Shown in pieces: positions 46,765 through 59,407 of a stretch of DNA of 64,000 bases. Numbering within the stretch: position 1 is the first letter of the stretch; every line of letters begins with the position of its first letter. This DNA is from Arthonia radiata (taxonomy: Eukaryota; Ascomycota; Arthoniomycetes; Arthoniales; Arthoniaceae). The stretch covers positions 496,001-560,000 of the forward strand of contig PSQN01000016.1 in assembly GCA_002989075.1 (NCBI GenBank), read 5' to 3'. The notes under the pieces are model-generated. The model saw nothing but the letters and a program-made list of their open reading frames with translations. It made no database searches and was not told the origin of the DNA. The translations under genes and the position numbers were made by a program.

Positions 46765-47970
46765 ATGGGAATGTTCGATGGTATCCCTCTGCCCATAAGC
46801 ATCCAGCAATCATTGGACAGCACGAAATGCGAATACGGAAATGTCGGCAGATCTGGCTTGAGGGTATCAGTACCCATCTTGGGTATGCTGGGATTTGGCA
46901 GCAGTCAATGGCTAGACTGGGTTCTTGATGAGGACAAGGTGAGCGAACTGCCATCGTACTTCAACGATCCGAGACCGCCTGACTGACCGACGGCGCAGGC
47001 TCTACCACTGATCAACGCCGCCTACGACAGAGGCGTAAACACCTGGGACGCGGCCAACATGTATAGCAACGGCGAATGTGAGCGACTGATCGCAAAGGCC
47101 ATAAAGACTTACCAAATTCCTCGCAACAAGGTCGTCATCATGACCAAGTGCTGTTCGCCAGTTGCCGAGGACGCTACGACTTTGACCACACCGTTTGCAT
47201 CGCGCATGGCCGGCTCGAAAGATTACGTGAACAACATGTTACTGTCACGCCAGGGGATCTTTCATGCAGTCAATGCAAGCCTGGAGCGGCTCGCGACCGA
47301 CTACATCGATCTGCTCACCATCCACCGTTTCGACTACTCGACGCCAGTCGAAGAGACCATGGAGGCGCTCCATGACCTTATCAAGATGGGGAAGGTCCGT
47401 TACATCGGCGCCAGCACCATGTGGACATTCCAGCTTGCAATGATGCAATCAGTCGCCTACCGGCACGGTTGGACGAAGTTTATCTCAATGCAGAACTGCT
47501 ATAACCTCCTATACCGCGAGGAAGAGCGGGAGATGAACAAATATTGCGCCGTGACAGGTGTCGGTCTGATCCCCTGGTCGCCTCTCTGTCGCGGTCACCT
47601 TGCCCGACCACAATCCTCGATGGCCGAGTCTCTGCGCGGTGCGACAGAAGCTCAAGGGCTTTCGTTCCCGTCCGGGCACAGCGAGACGGATCAGCAGATA
47701 ATTGAGCGAGTGCAAAAGCTTGCAGAGAAACGCGGTTGGCCCATGAGTCATGTTTCTCTGGCATGGCTAAACAGGAGGGTATGTAGCCCCACTGTAGGAA
47801 TCACGACGCTCGAAAGACTTGACGAAGCGCTGGCGGTGCGCGGAGAGACGCTGACTGAAAAGGAAGAGCGGCACCTGGAGGAGCTGTATCGACCGCGGGA
47901 GATAGAGGGGTTGTATCAGGACGAACAATATGGCTTGAGTAAGAAGGATGCGCCATGGCTTCTTGCGTAG
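46765..47970 (+). CDS. Aldo-keto reductase
   Basis: This is an NADPH-dependent oxidoreductase of the aldo-keto reductase superfamily, of the kind that reduces aldehydes or aryl ketones in fungi. Exons are 46765-46938 and 46999-47970, separated by a 60-nt intron; 1146 nt give 381 residues. The N-terminus has the SGLRVSVPILGMLGFG strand-turn. The catalytic tetrad is complete: Asp75 and Tyr80 in NTWDAANMYSNG, Lys108 in VVIMTKC, and His at about 164 in LLTIHRFDY. Later motifs include YIGASTMWTFQLA, ISMQNCYNLLYREEEREM and GLIPWSPLCRGHLARP. The start could also be the ATG two codons later. The substrate cannot be told from sequence, and no biosynthetic cluster surrounds it. Confidence 0.92.
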
Positions 47971-50017
47971 GCCATACCACGCGCAACATGGTCGAGACGA
48001 GGTCTCAGTGTGTGTTAGATTACGATGTCGGCCGATACCGTGGATAGATTCATGATGCCGAGCAGCTATGTTGATTTCAGCTCAAGAACGACTAGGGGAA
48101 AGCTGAAGAGACGGCGCAGCAGATATTTCTCGAGTCTGTAAGCTCCCTTGGTAAGCAAAGGCAGCGTGTAGAAGAAGCGATCCTGCGTCAATCCGGACAG
48201 CACTGTGTAGTTTGTTTTCTTGCGGGACTGCAACCCCGACTACACTTGGCCCAAGGTTTGCTAATGAATACGTGTTGCTGGTCATCTCTACGGTCCTAAC
48301 TGAAGACCCACGTGGCAGCGCGATCGTAAGTAACCCCCGCGTCGTTCGAAAGGTTTCTGCCAAATGTAAGAGAGGGTAGGGGTAAGAGACTATGGGAATG
48401 TGAGGAGATACAAAAGCCAGACACGAGCCGCCAACGACAGCTGCGCTCGAATCTACAGCAAGCTGCTTCTGTCTCACTGGCCGAGTGGGAAGGTGTCTTG
48501 CAGCTCAGAAAGCGGATCGAAAGATGGAGGTCCGTGATTCGAGCCTTTCAGCCTCAAGCGGCCTGATCTTGTCTCGGGCGCGAGTCAGTGGGCATCCATG
48601 TGGTTTGCAGGGAAGCTCGTGATCATCGGGTCGAAACAGCTAGCCGACAGGAACCGGCTATGCAGCTGTTCTTCCGCGCTCTCAAGCGTCTTCGGATGCG
48701 AGGGTCGAGGATGCCGGAAAGGCGGTCGGGCAATACTTGAAGCCTCACTTTCTCCCGTACTGAGGTGACCGTAGTAGTGACCTCGGCGTTCTATTCGGAG
48801 ATCTGCAAGAAGTGCGGGAGATGCAAAAGATAACGCGAGGGCTTGTGGGCGCCGGCGGCCTGTGCGAAGACTACCGTCTTGCCGGTACAGGATGTGACCT
48901 ACGAGGAGGTCACGATGTACCTTCGCAACGCCGGGACGCGAGGCAGACGCGTGAGGGCCGGAGCCTCCCAGCTCAAGGGAAGCATTGCCAGTCAATACAG
49001 CTCCGATGCCCCTCCAAGCACCGGCAGCATTAGGCAGCTGTGATAGACTCGTGCCAGGCACTTGCACAAGCTGGTACTGCAGGTCCCTGAGGCTCAAGTA
49101 GATCAAGTGAATAAGTGGGGGACATCCTTGAGATTCTTCTCGAACGCTGTGGGAGAGGGGTTTAGGAGGGGTCAACCATGCAGCGAGATCGCCCAAGAGT
49201 CGGACGCGGCGCGCGATCATGATGTGCCTGGGTGTGTCTGAGTCGGGGTTCAGAAGGGAAAAGCAATTTTGGCGTGCAAGCTTCACGGAAGAAGAGATGC
49301 TGCTCCAGGCTTTCGATGCATGTAAGCCAGTTTTGCCTGATTGAGGGTACGTGATGGGCTAGCGGCGGTGAAAAGCCTGCTCCACATCCGTGCACGTCCC
49401 TCGTCTCACCGCGACTAAGCTGTATTGGGCGGCATCGAACCGATGTCAGGGATGGAAGCTGCCGATGCACTGAGAATGGCGATCCCTCTCAACCGGTTGT
49501 TCCTGCTGCGAATGTAGGACTCCATCCAAACTCTGCTGCACGCCGCTGTAAATAAGGGTCTCGCTGCGCTGCCCCTTTCTTGGGTTCTCTGCAATTCGGG
49601 AAACGAACGAGGAGCTTTCTACTGTTGTGCGCCTACTCAAGCCGATCGCCCTTTCCCCGGACGCGCCAGACCCTGGAGCCGCCTTCTAGACCCTGTGGAT
49701 CCGTCCCTTACCCACCCACGCGTGAACTCATTGACGTCTTCGCGTCCGTCGCGTTGTCGCATTGTGTATTGCTGCAGCAACATATACACAATCACCTCGC
49801 GCACTCATCCCATATCTCTTGCGCCTCTCTCTATTCTCTATCGCAGGTGTCCAAAGCTAGCGAGTCACGCGCAACGCCCACCCAAGCATTCTTACCCAGC
49901 AAACACCCACCGAACGACCAGCAAACATCCTGACCATTTTCAGTGAGGGATCGTCTGGTCCTTCGCATGAGTTCCTAACTCTCTCTGGACTCCTCGAGTC
50001 GGATCGTGTCCACGATA
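47971..50017. other. Intergenic region and long leader of the C2H2 regulator
   Basis: A minus-strand frame of about 233 codons (48585-49286) is uninterrupted but has no recognised domain and is probably chance. From about 49,580 the sequence becomes pyrimidine-rich and includes a strong acceptor-like tract ending CTCTATCGCAG near 49,848, suggesting a spliced leader for the downstream regulator. Confidence 0.35.
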
Positions 50018-51385
50018 ATGGACGTGAAGAACGCTCAAGGTCGAACTGTCTCGCTGTTGAATGACGAGCTGCCCCGCCTCTCCAATCTGACGTCGCTATC
50101 CAACCCCAAACCATCCTCCCACCACTTCCGTCCCTCTCTACCCCAACTCCAACACCATTCCTCCTCGTCCTCGACTTCCACCCGATCGAGCGACGCTTCC
50201 TCGAATCCCTACTCTCCGCGTTCAAATCCACCGTCATTATCACGCAGCGACTCCAGCGACTCTGGGGCCGGTCAGACCCCATCTCCCGTCACTCCACTCT
50301 CGACCGGATTTGACACTCTTCGTGATCTACGTCAGACCCTCCCACGAAAATACTCATCAACCCTTGAGGGGCTCCCATCATTGTCGTCGCTCCGCCTCCA
50401 GGCCAAAATCCCCCCCTCGCGCTCGCCGATGGACTTCAACGGCCAGCAACTACCCAATGACTTCTCATTTGCGTCATCCACCGCTCAGCAGCTTTACGAC
50501 CCTCTTGTGGCCCCTCAATTGGCTCCAGTCACCTCCATTGGTCTTGAGCACCTTCCCCAACAGACCATCCTCACGCAACCTCTGCCACCCCAAGCCCCGG
50601 CACAAGGCGTGTTTCCGACACCTATCACAGCACCGAAACCATCCACAAAGAAGAATCAGTATCCTTGCCCACTATCGAAGCAATACAGCTGCGGCGAATT
50701 CTTCACCACGTCCGGCCATGCTGCGCGACACGCGAAAAAGCACACCGGCAAGAAAGATGCCATCTGCCCGGAATGCGGCAAGGGCTTCACGCGCAAGGAC
50801 AACATGGAGCAGCATCGCCGTACACATTCTGGTGGTCGCAATAAGAGCACGGGGTCACTGAGTGAGAGCTCGAGCTCCGGAAAGCCGGTACCCAGCAAAG
50901 ACAGTGAAGAAACCAAAGCGCGCCAAAAGGCACGCCAGCAACAACGCAAGTCAAGACCAGCAAGCATCTCCACGACCGCGCAACCGCCGGCTCCGCCTCA
51001 GCCGCCACCGCAACAGCAACACCCGCTGTCTATGCAGCAGCAGCTGCCGATGACGACCATGACAACGACACTGCCACCTCAAGGCGATATGCTCGATCCC
51101 GCCTTGCGCGAGCAGAACAACCTCAACGGGTTCTTTCCGCCCACCACGGATTTGAACATGGGCTTCGGCTTTCCCATGACTGCGGGCCAGATGATGCAGG
51201 GGTTTCCTGCGCCGCAAGCTCCGATGTCACTCATGTCAACATCCCGCGGACGGTCGAGTTCCTCGCCGCAAGGGCTTGCCCCCCAGGCGATGAACCCTGT
51301 CTCGCCATCTGCGGCGCCGCTGGCGTCAGGTATGGACAAGCTTGATATTCTCGCGGAGGCGAGTAGCAGACGAAGTAGCGAGTAG
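50018..51385 (+). CDS. flbC: FlbC-like C2H2 conidiation transcription factor
   Basis: This is a predicted sequence-specific regulator with two adjacent C2H2 fingers. It is a single exon of 455 residues starting at the ATG at 50018 (MDVKNAQGRTVSLLNDELP). An in-frame GTG 12 bases upstream is not a start. The N-terminal 210 residues are Ser/Pro-rich. The finger region at about 215-275 reads YPCPLSKQYSCGEFFTTSGH, then ARHAKKHTGKKD, then CPECGKGFTRKDNMEQHRRTH. This arrangement, including the atypical first finger, is what I associate with FlbC, an activator of conidial development in Aspergillus. The C-terminal half is Gln/Pro/Met-rich (a typical activation region) and ends SSRRSSE. The family is recalled from memory, so the symbol is tentative; C2H2 identity is certain. 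Confidence 0.6.
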   Translation: MDVKNAQGRTVSLLNDELPRLSNLTSLSNPKPSSHHFRPSLPQLQHHSSSSSTSTRSSDASSNPYSPRSNPPSLSRSDSSDSGAGQTPSPVTPLSTGFDTLRDLRQTLPRKYSSTLEGLPSLSSLRLQAKIPPSRSPMDFNGQQLPNDFSFASSTAQQLYDPLVAPQLAPVTSIGLEHLPQQTILTQPLPPQAPAQGVFPTPITAPKPSTKKNQYPCPLSKQYSCGEFFTTSGHAARHAKKHTGKKDAICPECGKGFTRKDNMEQHRRTHSGGRNKSTGSLSESSSSGKPVPSKDSEETKARQKARQQQRKSRPASISTTAQPPAPPQPPPQQQHPLSMQQQLPMTTMTTTLPPQGDMLDPALREQNNLNGFFPPTTDLNMGFGFPMTAGQMMQGFPAPQAPMSLMSTSRGRSSSSPQGLAPQAMNPVSPSAAPLASGMDKLDILAEASSRRSSE

Positions 51386-52037
51386 AGTCAAATTTCGACT
51401 GGCTGGATGAGGGATTGGAGTTGAAGGATCTATCTATGCAGAACCGGGTATACGTTTACGACAGCGAAGGCGCTTGGGAATAAATGTACGACGGCATGAA
51501 CATAGACTCTGTGGTATGATATAGACATTTGTCACGGTTGACATTGATGGAGAGCGGATGAGGATCATCAACCGTGATATAGCGTCTGAGGGTTATCACT
51601 GTTGTGGCGCGCGTATAGCGTGCAGAGAAGCTATCTTCAATTGAGCAAATTTATTGTCTCAACAACGCTCACTTTTTCAATTTCTCCCCGAACGCACTCG
51701 TCTCAGCCAGCTTGAGTCGGCATACGAGTAATTTGTGATCCTTGTTGTGTGCTGTTTTCTGCAATGATCGTCACAACCCAGCACTGCCTCACGACCATGC
51801 ATAACAAGAAGCACCAGTAAGTGGACTTCTGTTGCCTTGGCTGAATCCTCTCTTGTAAGTAGCTAACACTCACTGAGTCCATGCCTCGTCGTCCCAAGTT
51901 GTTCATTCGCCTCTTTCTTCTCTGCCCTCTCCCTGCGTAAAGACAGAACGATCTCTTCAAATATCAATTGCCTGCTCTCGCTGTAAAGCTTCATTGCGAT
52001 CTGATAGGCACGACAACATCACTCGGGATCAGCGAAG
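51386..52037. other. Intergenic between two plus-strand genes
   Basis: These 652 bp hold the C2H2 regulator's 3' region and the AAA gene's promoter. No gene was seen. A donor-like GTAAGTAGC near 51,855 could belong to a leader intron of the AAA gene. Confidence 0.45.
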
Positions 52038-53711
52038 ATGCATTCGCCCGGCCTTGATCCACGAAGCTGGGAGCTCATCACCGCAACTGAACATGGTAAA
52101 GGCCACGACACCGGGTCGCATGATAGCACCTTCAACAAGTTCGTGGAGCACTCGGACGCCCAGGTTCTCAGCACGGAGGTCGTCATAGCAAGTGCTCTAC
52201 GCCGCCAGTACCCGGATGCGCACATCACGAATGTTCCAACCGCTGGCGTCGGCCTCCCTCGAGTCGACCTGCTCACGTTCGCCCGGGCTGGCAAGGCTGA
52301 GGCCATTCCGTACGATGACCCAAACGATCCGATCCCTGCGGTGATCAACAACCGCTACTTCTCTTCGCCGCTCAACCGACTCGATAAAGACAAAGGAGTC
52401 ATGTCCGACCAGGTTCTGTTCGGACGGTACAAGTACATCTGGGAGGGCAGGATGTGGCTGCTGTATTACGTGCGCTGCCGAGAGTACCCCAGCTATCCCG
52501 CCGAACTTGCGGTTCAATTCTTGTTATCCGGTGAAGGACTTGCGCTCGAAGGTGAGAAGTTGTCACGTGGCAATGGGGAGTCAAAAGAGGTGAGCACGAC
52601 AAGCTATTAAAGACTCAGACAACGCGCCTTGCTAATGCTGACTGCACTCAGGACCTTCAAAAGCACGACGACAGCCTCATACGTGCAGCCACCGTCTGGG
52701 GCGAGTCGCTCCACAGTGCCATCTGGGTCTTCGACTCCGGCTTCTGGATTCAAAGCCAAGACCTCTACAAAGCGATTATGAAGTCACGCTGGGACGACGT
52801 CATTCTCGACAACGAGCAGAAGACGCAGCTCCAGAACGACGTCAGCCGGTTCTTCGACAACCAAGGCCGGTATGAACGACTTCGCGTGCCGTGGAAGCGC
52901 GGCGTAATCTATTATGGTGGGCAATGCAACACAATTGTGACGACACGCCTGCTAAGAGATATTTCCAGGCCCACCAGGCAACGGCAAAACCATCTCCATC
53001 AAAGCCCAAATGCACACAATGTACAACCGCCCAGACCCCATTCCCAGCCTCTACGTCCGCTCTCTCCGCACAGCCTACGGTCCCGAATACGCCGTTCGCC
53101 AGATCTTCGCCAAAGCGCGGCAGAACGCGCCGTGCTTGCTGATCTTCGAGGACCTGGACAGCCTCGTCACGCCCGCAGTCCGCAGCTACTTCCTCAATGA
53201 AGTCGACGGGCTGACGGCAAACGACGGCATCTTGATGATCGGCAGCACGAATCATCTTGACCAACTCGACCCGGGTATCTCGAAGAGGCCGAGCAGGTTC
53301 GATCGGAAGTTCTTGTTCGACAAACCCAATTTGGGTCAGAGGACGCTGTATGCAAGGTTCTGGCGCAGGAAGCTTACGATGCACACGACTCCGCAGGGGA
53401 AGTTCGACCAGCTGGGAGCAGATATAGATGGTCTGTCGCTCGAGGATGGGGAAGACGACGATTACCCGGATATCGAGTTCCCGGCGGAGCTGTGCCCGAT
53501 GATTGCGGGTATCACGCAGGAGTTCTCGTTTGCGTATATGCAGGAGGCGTTTGTTGCGAGCTTGTTGGCTATTGCCGCCGAGGACGATGAGGATAAAGAC
53601 GGGAGCACGTATTTGGATCCAAGCGGAGGAGGTCCAGACGACGACATGGAGCATCTGCGTCTCTGGCAGGAGATGAAGAAGCAGGTGCGGGCGTTGCGTG
53701 AGGAGATGTGA
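52038..53711 (+). CDS. Bcs1-type AAA ATPase
   Basis: This is a fungal AAA+ ATPase with one ATPase domain of the Bcs1-like type. Exons are 52038-52589, 52652-52916 and 52969-53711 (introns 62 and 52 nt); 1560 nt give 519 residues. Walker A GPPGNGKT is at about 273-280 and is built across the second intron. Walker B LLIFEDLD follows at about 329-336, sensor-1 GSTNHLDQLDPGI, and the arginine-finger-like RPSRFDRKF. The N-terminal 200 residues carry no obvious membrane segment, unlike mitochondrial Bcs1, and include WEGRMWLLYYVRCR, similar to the variable N-domain of cytosolic fungal relatives. The C-terminal tail is acidic. The substrate is unknown; many such genes are expanded in ascomycetes. 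Confidence 0.88.
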
Positions 53712-55921
53712 GTGCTTTTCATTCTCGAGCGTGCGGTACTGTACTACTACTTTTGAGATTCTGGACCTGCGGATGATATGGTCCAGCTGTTCAGTAATGA
53801 GACCATGGCTCTGGACCTTCTTTGCATTTCACTTGACTCATAGATATACATCGCCTGTAATCTTTTTTCTGGTATTGTTCTTTCTGTCAACGTTTGCGAG
53901 AGGCCGTCTACCTCATGGAAGCTCTGGCGACTTGTGAGAGCAGGTGAAGGTACGGAAAGGCAGCGGCTCGAAGTAAGAGCACAAGGTAAGACACGCTGCA
54001 GATGATAATAAGAGAACAGAGCATGCGAGCTTACTTTCATACCTCCGAGATGAACACGCGGCGGCTGAAGTGTGAGTCGACCTTCCACAGGTCTGAAGGA
54101 TTGTCGACACTCATGGACGTGTTCGTGAACGCCAGGACATCTGTACTTGTTGACTGCGACGTGTTCAAACGCGGCTTGTGGTGCTATCAGGCGGCTTGTT
54201 GAGAGATATCCTGCATCCGGGGGGCATGCTACGTGTCGTTGTCGACCTCTGCGAATACGTAGCATCCGCTTTGAGGACCACGGGCGCATTACTGGTGTTA
54301 TGGGCCGCAACTAGGCGTACTCCGTATGAACGCCGATGAAAGCAGATAGTTGAACGGCTTGTGAGACTGCATGCACTGCCTGCGTTGCCGCAACGCGCAC
54401 AGACATGGGCGAGAAAGTCTGGTACGGCGCAAGCCTACTGTGGAGTCAGTCTCAGGCACCTTAGCCTACTGCAGGAGCTTACCCCTTTAGGAAGTTCAGG
54501 ATAGATATAAGTCAAAAGCTGAAGTTCGAAACGATTGAATTGATGGAAGGAAGCTTGGAACAAGAGGAGTCCGGTGCTAAGACCTGTGTCTGTATCAGGA
54601 ATCCTGGCATGCCAGGCCCGCCAAGCCCTACCAAAGCTACTGCACAAAGGCTGAGACTGAACACGTCCACCAATGCTTGACAGGGATTTTTGGACTCCAG
54701 CCGAGGTTTGCCAAGACTCCAGCCGACCATCACACACGGAGTACACGGAGTCACCTTTCGCGGTCGGTTGACTCGTGGTTCTCGCTAAACAATTTCCGGT
54801 AGGTAAGTGAGAGGTAAAGATGTCGTTGCAGGGCCCCGCGGGTGTATGGCGCGTCGGCCCCTCTATATACGGATTGGGTTTAGCGGCAATCTCTACACGT
54901 GCGGGCGACAGGCACGACAGGTCCAGACGTGAGAGAGGATGTCAATCTATCCAGTCCATCGCCCACAAAAGACCGGAGACATTGAACAATGCTGACGCCC
55001 CTGTTCGAGTCCTTGAAACAGGCGCTTTCGCGTTTATTGAGATCAAACGAGGAGCTCTCATGATGGAGTAGCATGCCGTCTTGTACATTGAGCGAGGAAA
55101 GATAACAAGACGGAGGAAAGAAAGAGTCTAGCGGCGAGGATTATACTATACAAAGAAAAACGATTCTCAGATCAGGCCAAAGAGACGTGAGACCCAGGTA
55201 GATTACCAAGCCGTGATAGCTGTGACAAATCACAATCATGCTGTAGAGACGGCCTCACAAGTTGCTCTTACCTGCACTCTAGTATCGGCCCGTAATAGTT
55301 CCCATTGTTGGTATCTTGTGTCGAGGGTGCAATTTCCGTGCATCGCTGTAAGTGGCCTCTTCGCCTCTTCATTATAGGCTCTACTTCATCTCCAAGCAGA
55401 ATCAGTCTTCCGGTTCGAGGGGCCACAGTTGAATAGTTGGGCTGATGCTAAATCTGGCTTGTCAACACCTACGTCGTAAGATGAGGCTTTTGCGCTAGGC
55501 TTTCCTGTTGCTTATGTTGGTCGGCAAGGGGCTCCATGCGGCAAAGACAACGAATTCGTCCTACAATCGTGTTCCGATGAAAATGCCACAGCATTCTACT
55601 TTGCCCGGAAAGCAAAAATGCCTTGCTCACCTTCATCATATCTTACCATGGATACTGCAAAGGCTAATAACAAGCGAAAAAGACCAAAGACCACATAGGT
55701 CATGCGACAAGGTGTCTAGATGTACCTGCTTGGGACAAGTGGCAAGACCGCCTGCTCGCATGACATGCATATAAAGCACGATGTCTAGGCCGATCAAAGT
55801 CTATAGATCTGCAGACATCTTCCTACAATTCACACTTCTTCACCAAGCACCCAAGCAGTCCCCGAGGCATTCAATCAAGTCAGTCGAATTTCACGACCAC
55901 CGAACCCACACAGCAAAGACC
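53712..55921. other. Long intergenic region, no supported gene
   Basis: These 2.2 kb show only short, unsupported frames on both strands. A TATA-like CATATAAAGC at about 55,768-55,777 precedes the next small gene by 150 bp. Confidence 0.45.
55765..55780 (+). promoter_or_regulatory. TATA-like box upstream of the small two-exon gene
   Basis: GCATATAAAGC lies about 145-155 bp before the ATG at 55922. It is the clearest TATA box in the window and supports transcription of the following small gene. The assignment is by position only. Confidence 0.4.
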
Positions 55922-56257
55922 ATGTCCGGTCCCGGGAAGGAGACACAAACGGTCAACACCAACGACGATATCACCTGGGAGTTTCCGAACATCACCCATG
56001 AAAGGAAAGGCCGTGCCGAACGGAATGCGAAGAACAAGATCAACACCATTAGGTAGAAGTACGACAACAAGCGCGTCGACAAAGTAGTGTTTACGTACGT
56101 ACATTGTCATGCGCGCATGAAGCGCTCGCCGCTGATCATGAACAGGCACGTGGGTCTGGCTTTTGCGAGGTTCAAAGTCCATTTCGCGGACGGGTCGCAG
56201 AGCAAGGAGTGGCAGCTGCAGCACAACGAGAGCGCGACTCCTTCCGAGATGCCATGA
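55922..56257 (+). CDS. Hypothetical 80-residue two-exon protein
   Basis: I do not recognise this protein. Exons are 55922-56052 and 56146-56257, with a 93-nt intron (GTAGAA donor, CTGAT branch, AACAG acceptor); 243 nt give 80 residues. It starts MSGPGKETQTVNTNDD, contains a basic stretch HERKGRAERNAKNKIN, and continues after splicing as HVGLAFARFKVHFADGSQSK. Without splicing the frame stops directly after exon 1. The TATA-like box upstream and the intron consensus support it, but no homologous family is known to me. It is soluble, charged and lacks a signal peptide. Confidence 0.5.
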
Positions 56258-57284
56258 GTATAGTCAGACTGGTCTTACATGGGAAGCTGCCGGCGCGACT
56301 ACACAGCAGCTACTTACTGCTAGGCGCCCTCGCCCTCTTCTAGATTAGAGGAATCACGTTCTTTACCCCCTATCTGCTTTTTTCTACGACCTCTCGTTCT
56401 AGCCGTTTTTCAACATGTTTTGCCTTCTTGCGATGCAAATCAAGGCGCCAGGAGAGTGTTTTGTACAGGGTCTACGCATAAGACAAACCAGTCGAACAAT
56501 CAATATTTGAGACAGTGCCGGCCAACGGTAGTCTACAGGCCGGTGGGAGCAGGACCATGCGAAGAGCTCTGGGGCTGTGTCCTGATGCCGCAGTATCCCA
56601 ATACCTGTGGGCTGTTCTGTTGGTTCCCCACTGCCAGTAAGTCCAGATTGCTAAAGCGTCGCCACCGTCTGGTCGATGTTCACCTCATATGGTGTCATCA
56701 CCTTCGGCGGCGCCAAGCGCTCAATTTGGTTATCTTAGAGTCACTACTGATGCTCTGTCTGATTAGACAGATGGTTGACGGCTTCTGCTGGCTTCTATCT
56801 ACTGGAGCGCTGTATTAATGATGTATATTCCACAGAATTATTCAGATGGATAGATCCGCGAATTATAATTACGTGTAAGCTGTACCAAAACGACACGTGG
56901 GACGCTCTCAGAAGAGCCTAGCTTGCAGGGTCCAATGTGCTTAGCGTGCCGGGCCTTCCGGCCAATTTGGGGATTATCAGTGAGGAGCAAGAACGCCAGA
57001 GCGAAGGTGGCTTTCTTGTCCTGTCGCGGCTCTGACGGATCAATCCTCCTCCAGCAAACCCAAGCCTTAGCGAGTGCTGACCCCAATCCACACTTTATCT
57101 GCCTGGAACACTCAACAATGTCCACGTCCCTCCCGCCCCGACTACCAGGCTATCGAAACGTGTAAACGCCCAGACATTGGCTGCTGAATGACACCCTTCG
57201 CACTACTCAACCTGTTGTTTATAACTTAATGCTGCCCCCATCTGATGTGAGACCCGTCCCGCTACTTCCGGTCATTCGCTCAAC
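56258..57284. other. Intergenic, no gene seen
   Basis: A plus-strand frame at 56420-56818 is open but looks non-coding in composition. This region presumably holds the promoter of the DUF2985 gene. Confidence 0.45.
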
Positions 57285-59407
57285 ATGGACTACTTCACGA
57301 GAGGGGGGAACCGCAGGAGCACTAATGACAGCGGACCATCGTCCTCGCGACCCGAAACTGGCTCTGGCCTACCCACTACACCGGGCACGATGATGCCTCT
57401 GACACCAGGAGGCCACCCTTCGCGCAATCCTGCGCCCATGCGATTGCGCCGATTTCCATCTGCTGGACTCCTACGACCTGCGTCGCAATCTCAAAACACC
57501 CCAACGCCTGGTGGCCGACAGAGTGGGCGCTCTCCTTCGCGTCGAGATGACCCAACTCCGTTTATCGCAGGTAGCGAACCAATTGGCAGAAGAAGATCCT
57601 CGTCGGACCCAACACGACCACGGTCATCACAGCTCACGCGGAATCCGCAAGAGACTGACTCGACTATGTTGCCAACCGTGGTGGAAGAGAAAGCCTCGAA
57701 CACGACGCCGACTTACAGCGGAGAGCCCTTTGCGACACCACCGGACGATATGCGCAGCGCGACAAATCGATTAATGGACGCTTCTGGCGCCGCGGCACGG
57801 CGGAATCGAAGTCGAAGCCGCAGTCTTGAAGACAGAGACAGAGCTACTGGGTCGCTCATCGCGAGCGGCACGGCAGCAAGAGCGAATCGGGGACGTGGCG
57901 ACAGCGGTGCTGAAAGGCGACAACGAAGGGGCAGTGCAGGGAGCATGGGCTCTGTACACGCGCAAGACGAGCTGGGAAGAAGATATGAGTCCGAGGTTAC
58001 GGACTTCCTGGATGTCATCGATCCGGAGGTGTCGACGCTTAACACATTGAACAACGTGCAAAATTCGCTTTTCATACCATACCTGGGTTCGTGGTATAAC
58101 AGACAACCGACCTATACGCTTACGCGGCCGTCAACGCGCGCAGACATGGCTGACCTGCCGTCCGCGGCAAAGACTCAATCGATGCTCGATCGCATGGCGC
58201 AGGACAAGTTCGCAGAGGAGGAGCTCGATGAGAAAGATTCAGAGGATCTGGAAAGGCCTGGCGGTCTCGAGCGCCTTCATACTATCAAGTCGACTTTGAG
58301 CGGCATGTCGATTGGTCACAATTACGCTGTTTTACCCCATGGCGTGAGGTTAGAAGGCTGGTCCGAGGACGAAATGGAGGAACTTAATGACCACGTACGA
58401 CATCTGCTGCATTCTCGAAGAGAAGGCTTCAAACGAAGTATGCGAGCGTTTGGGAAGTACGTACGGAAGCGTGAGTACACATCTTCTCTGGTGTTCGTTG
58501 TGATATTAGCTGACATGGCACACCAGCTATGGGCGCCTTCGTCACCATCTACGCCGCCGTCATTACTTTCTGGGGCGCCGCCTGGGTCATCTTCCTCATC
58601 GGCTGGATCCACGCTGGCGCCCGCCAAGCCTACTTCATCGAAATCTGCGACCAGATCCTCACCGCCATGCTCGTCGTCTTCGGCATCGGCCTCTTCCCTT
58701 GGCGCTGCGTTGACACTTACCACATGATCTATATCGCGCACTACCACTACAAGGCCTGGCAGCTCCGCGACAAGAAGGGTTTACCCATGCCGAAGGACCC
58801 CAACGACCTGCCCGACACCGACCCGCAAATCAACGAAATGCTCGATGAAGAGGAACAAGCCGGCGCCCTCCGCGAAAAGGCTGCGGCAGACGAGGCTATC
58901 GTGCTGGCCCTTGAGCAACAGAAGAAGCTCAAGCATCACCAAGACTGTTTCGCTAAGAGCCATACTTTCTTCAAGCCGCATGAGACGCCCACCCATCACG
59001 CCTTCCCCATCAAACTCATGATAACCGTTGTCGTGCTTCTCGACTTTCACTCGTTCTTCCAAATGGCTCTTGGTGGCACGACTTGGGGCATCTACTATAG
59101 GAGGCGGCCGAAAGCGCTGACTTCGGTGATTCTAGCGTGCTCCATCACCGTCAACATCCTCAGTGGCATTATCATCAGTATTGGTGACCATAAGACGAGG
59201 AAGAAAGAAGTGTTCGAGCAGATGTTCCGCCAGGAACGGACGCACGAGGCGATGCGGAAGATCGAGAAGAAGAAAGGGAAGGAAAGGTTTCAGATTAATG
59301 CGAATGAAGATGATTTAGACGCGAAGCAGGAGGTGATGAGGAGGCGGATTGAGGGGGAGAAGGTGGTGAGTGAAGTGGGACAGGCGGGGGCGGGGGTAGC
59401 GAGGTAA
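57285..59407 (+). CDS. DUF2985-family integral membrane protein
   Basis: This is an uncharacterised fungal multi-pass membrane protein of the DUF2985 family. Exons are 57285-58470 and 58527-59407, separated by a 56-nt intron with a GTGAGT donor and a GCTGAC branch; 2067 nt give 688 residues. The first 390 residues are a long Ser/Arg/Pro-rich cytosolic part. The domain begins with MGAFVTIYAAVITFWGAAWV and a second half IFLIGWI, then DQILTAMLVVFGIGLFPWR, the signature DTYHMIYIAHYHYKAW, a coiled acidic loop, SHTFFKPHETPTHHAFPIK, and two more membrane segments (LMITVVVLLDFHSFFQMAL and LTSVILACSITVNILSGIII). The C-terminus is charged. Membrane topology is certain; function is not known. Confidence 0.88.

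Noticed and set aside
48477-48560. tRNA-like sequence with a perfect A-box (TGGCCGAGTGG) and a B-box-like GATTCGAGCC
   Set aside because: The D-arm can pair, but the T-stem and the acceptor stem do not. There is no 3' partner for the 5' strand, so it is not a functional tRNA.
48585-49286. 233-codon minus-strand frame
   Set aside because: It has no domain or homology I can recognise, Arg/Ser/Pro-rich chance-like composition, and lies antisense to the upstream region of the C2H2 regulator.
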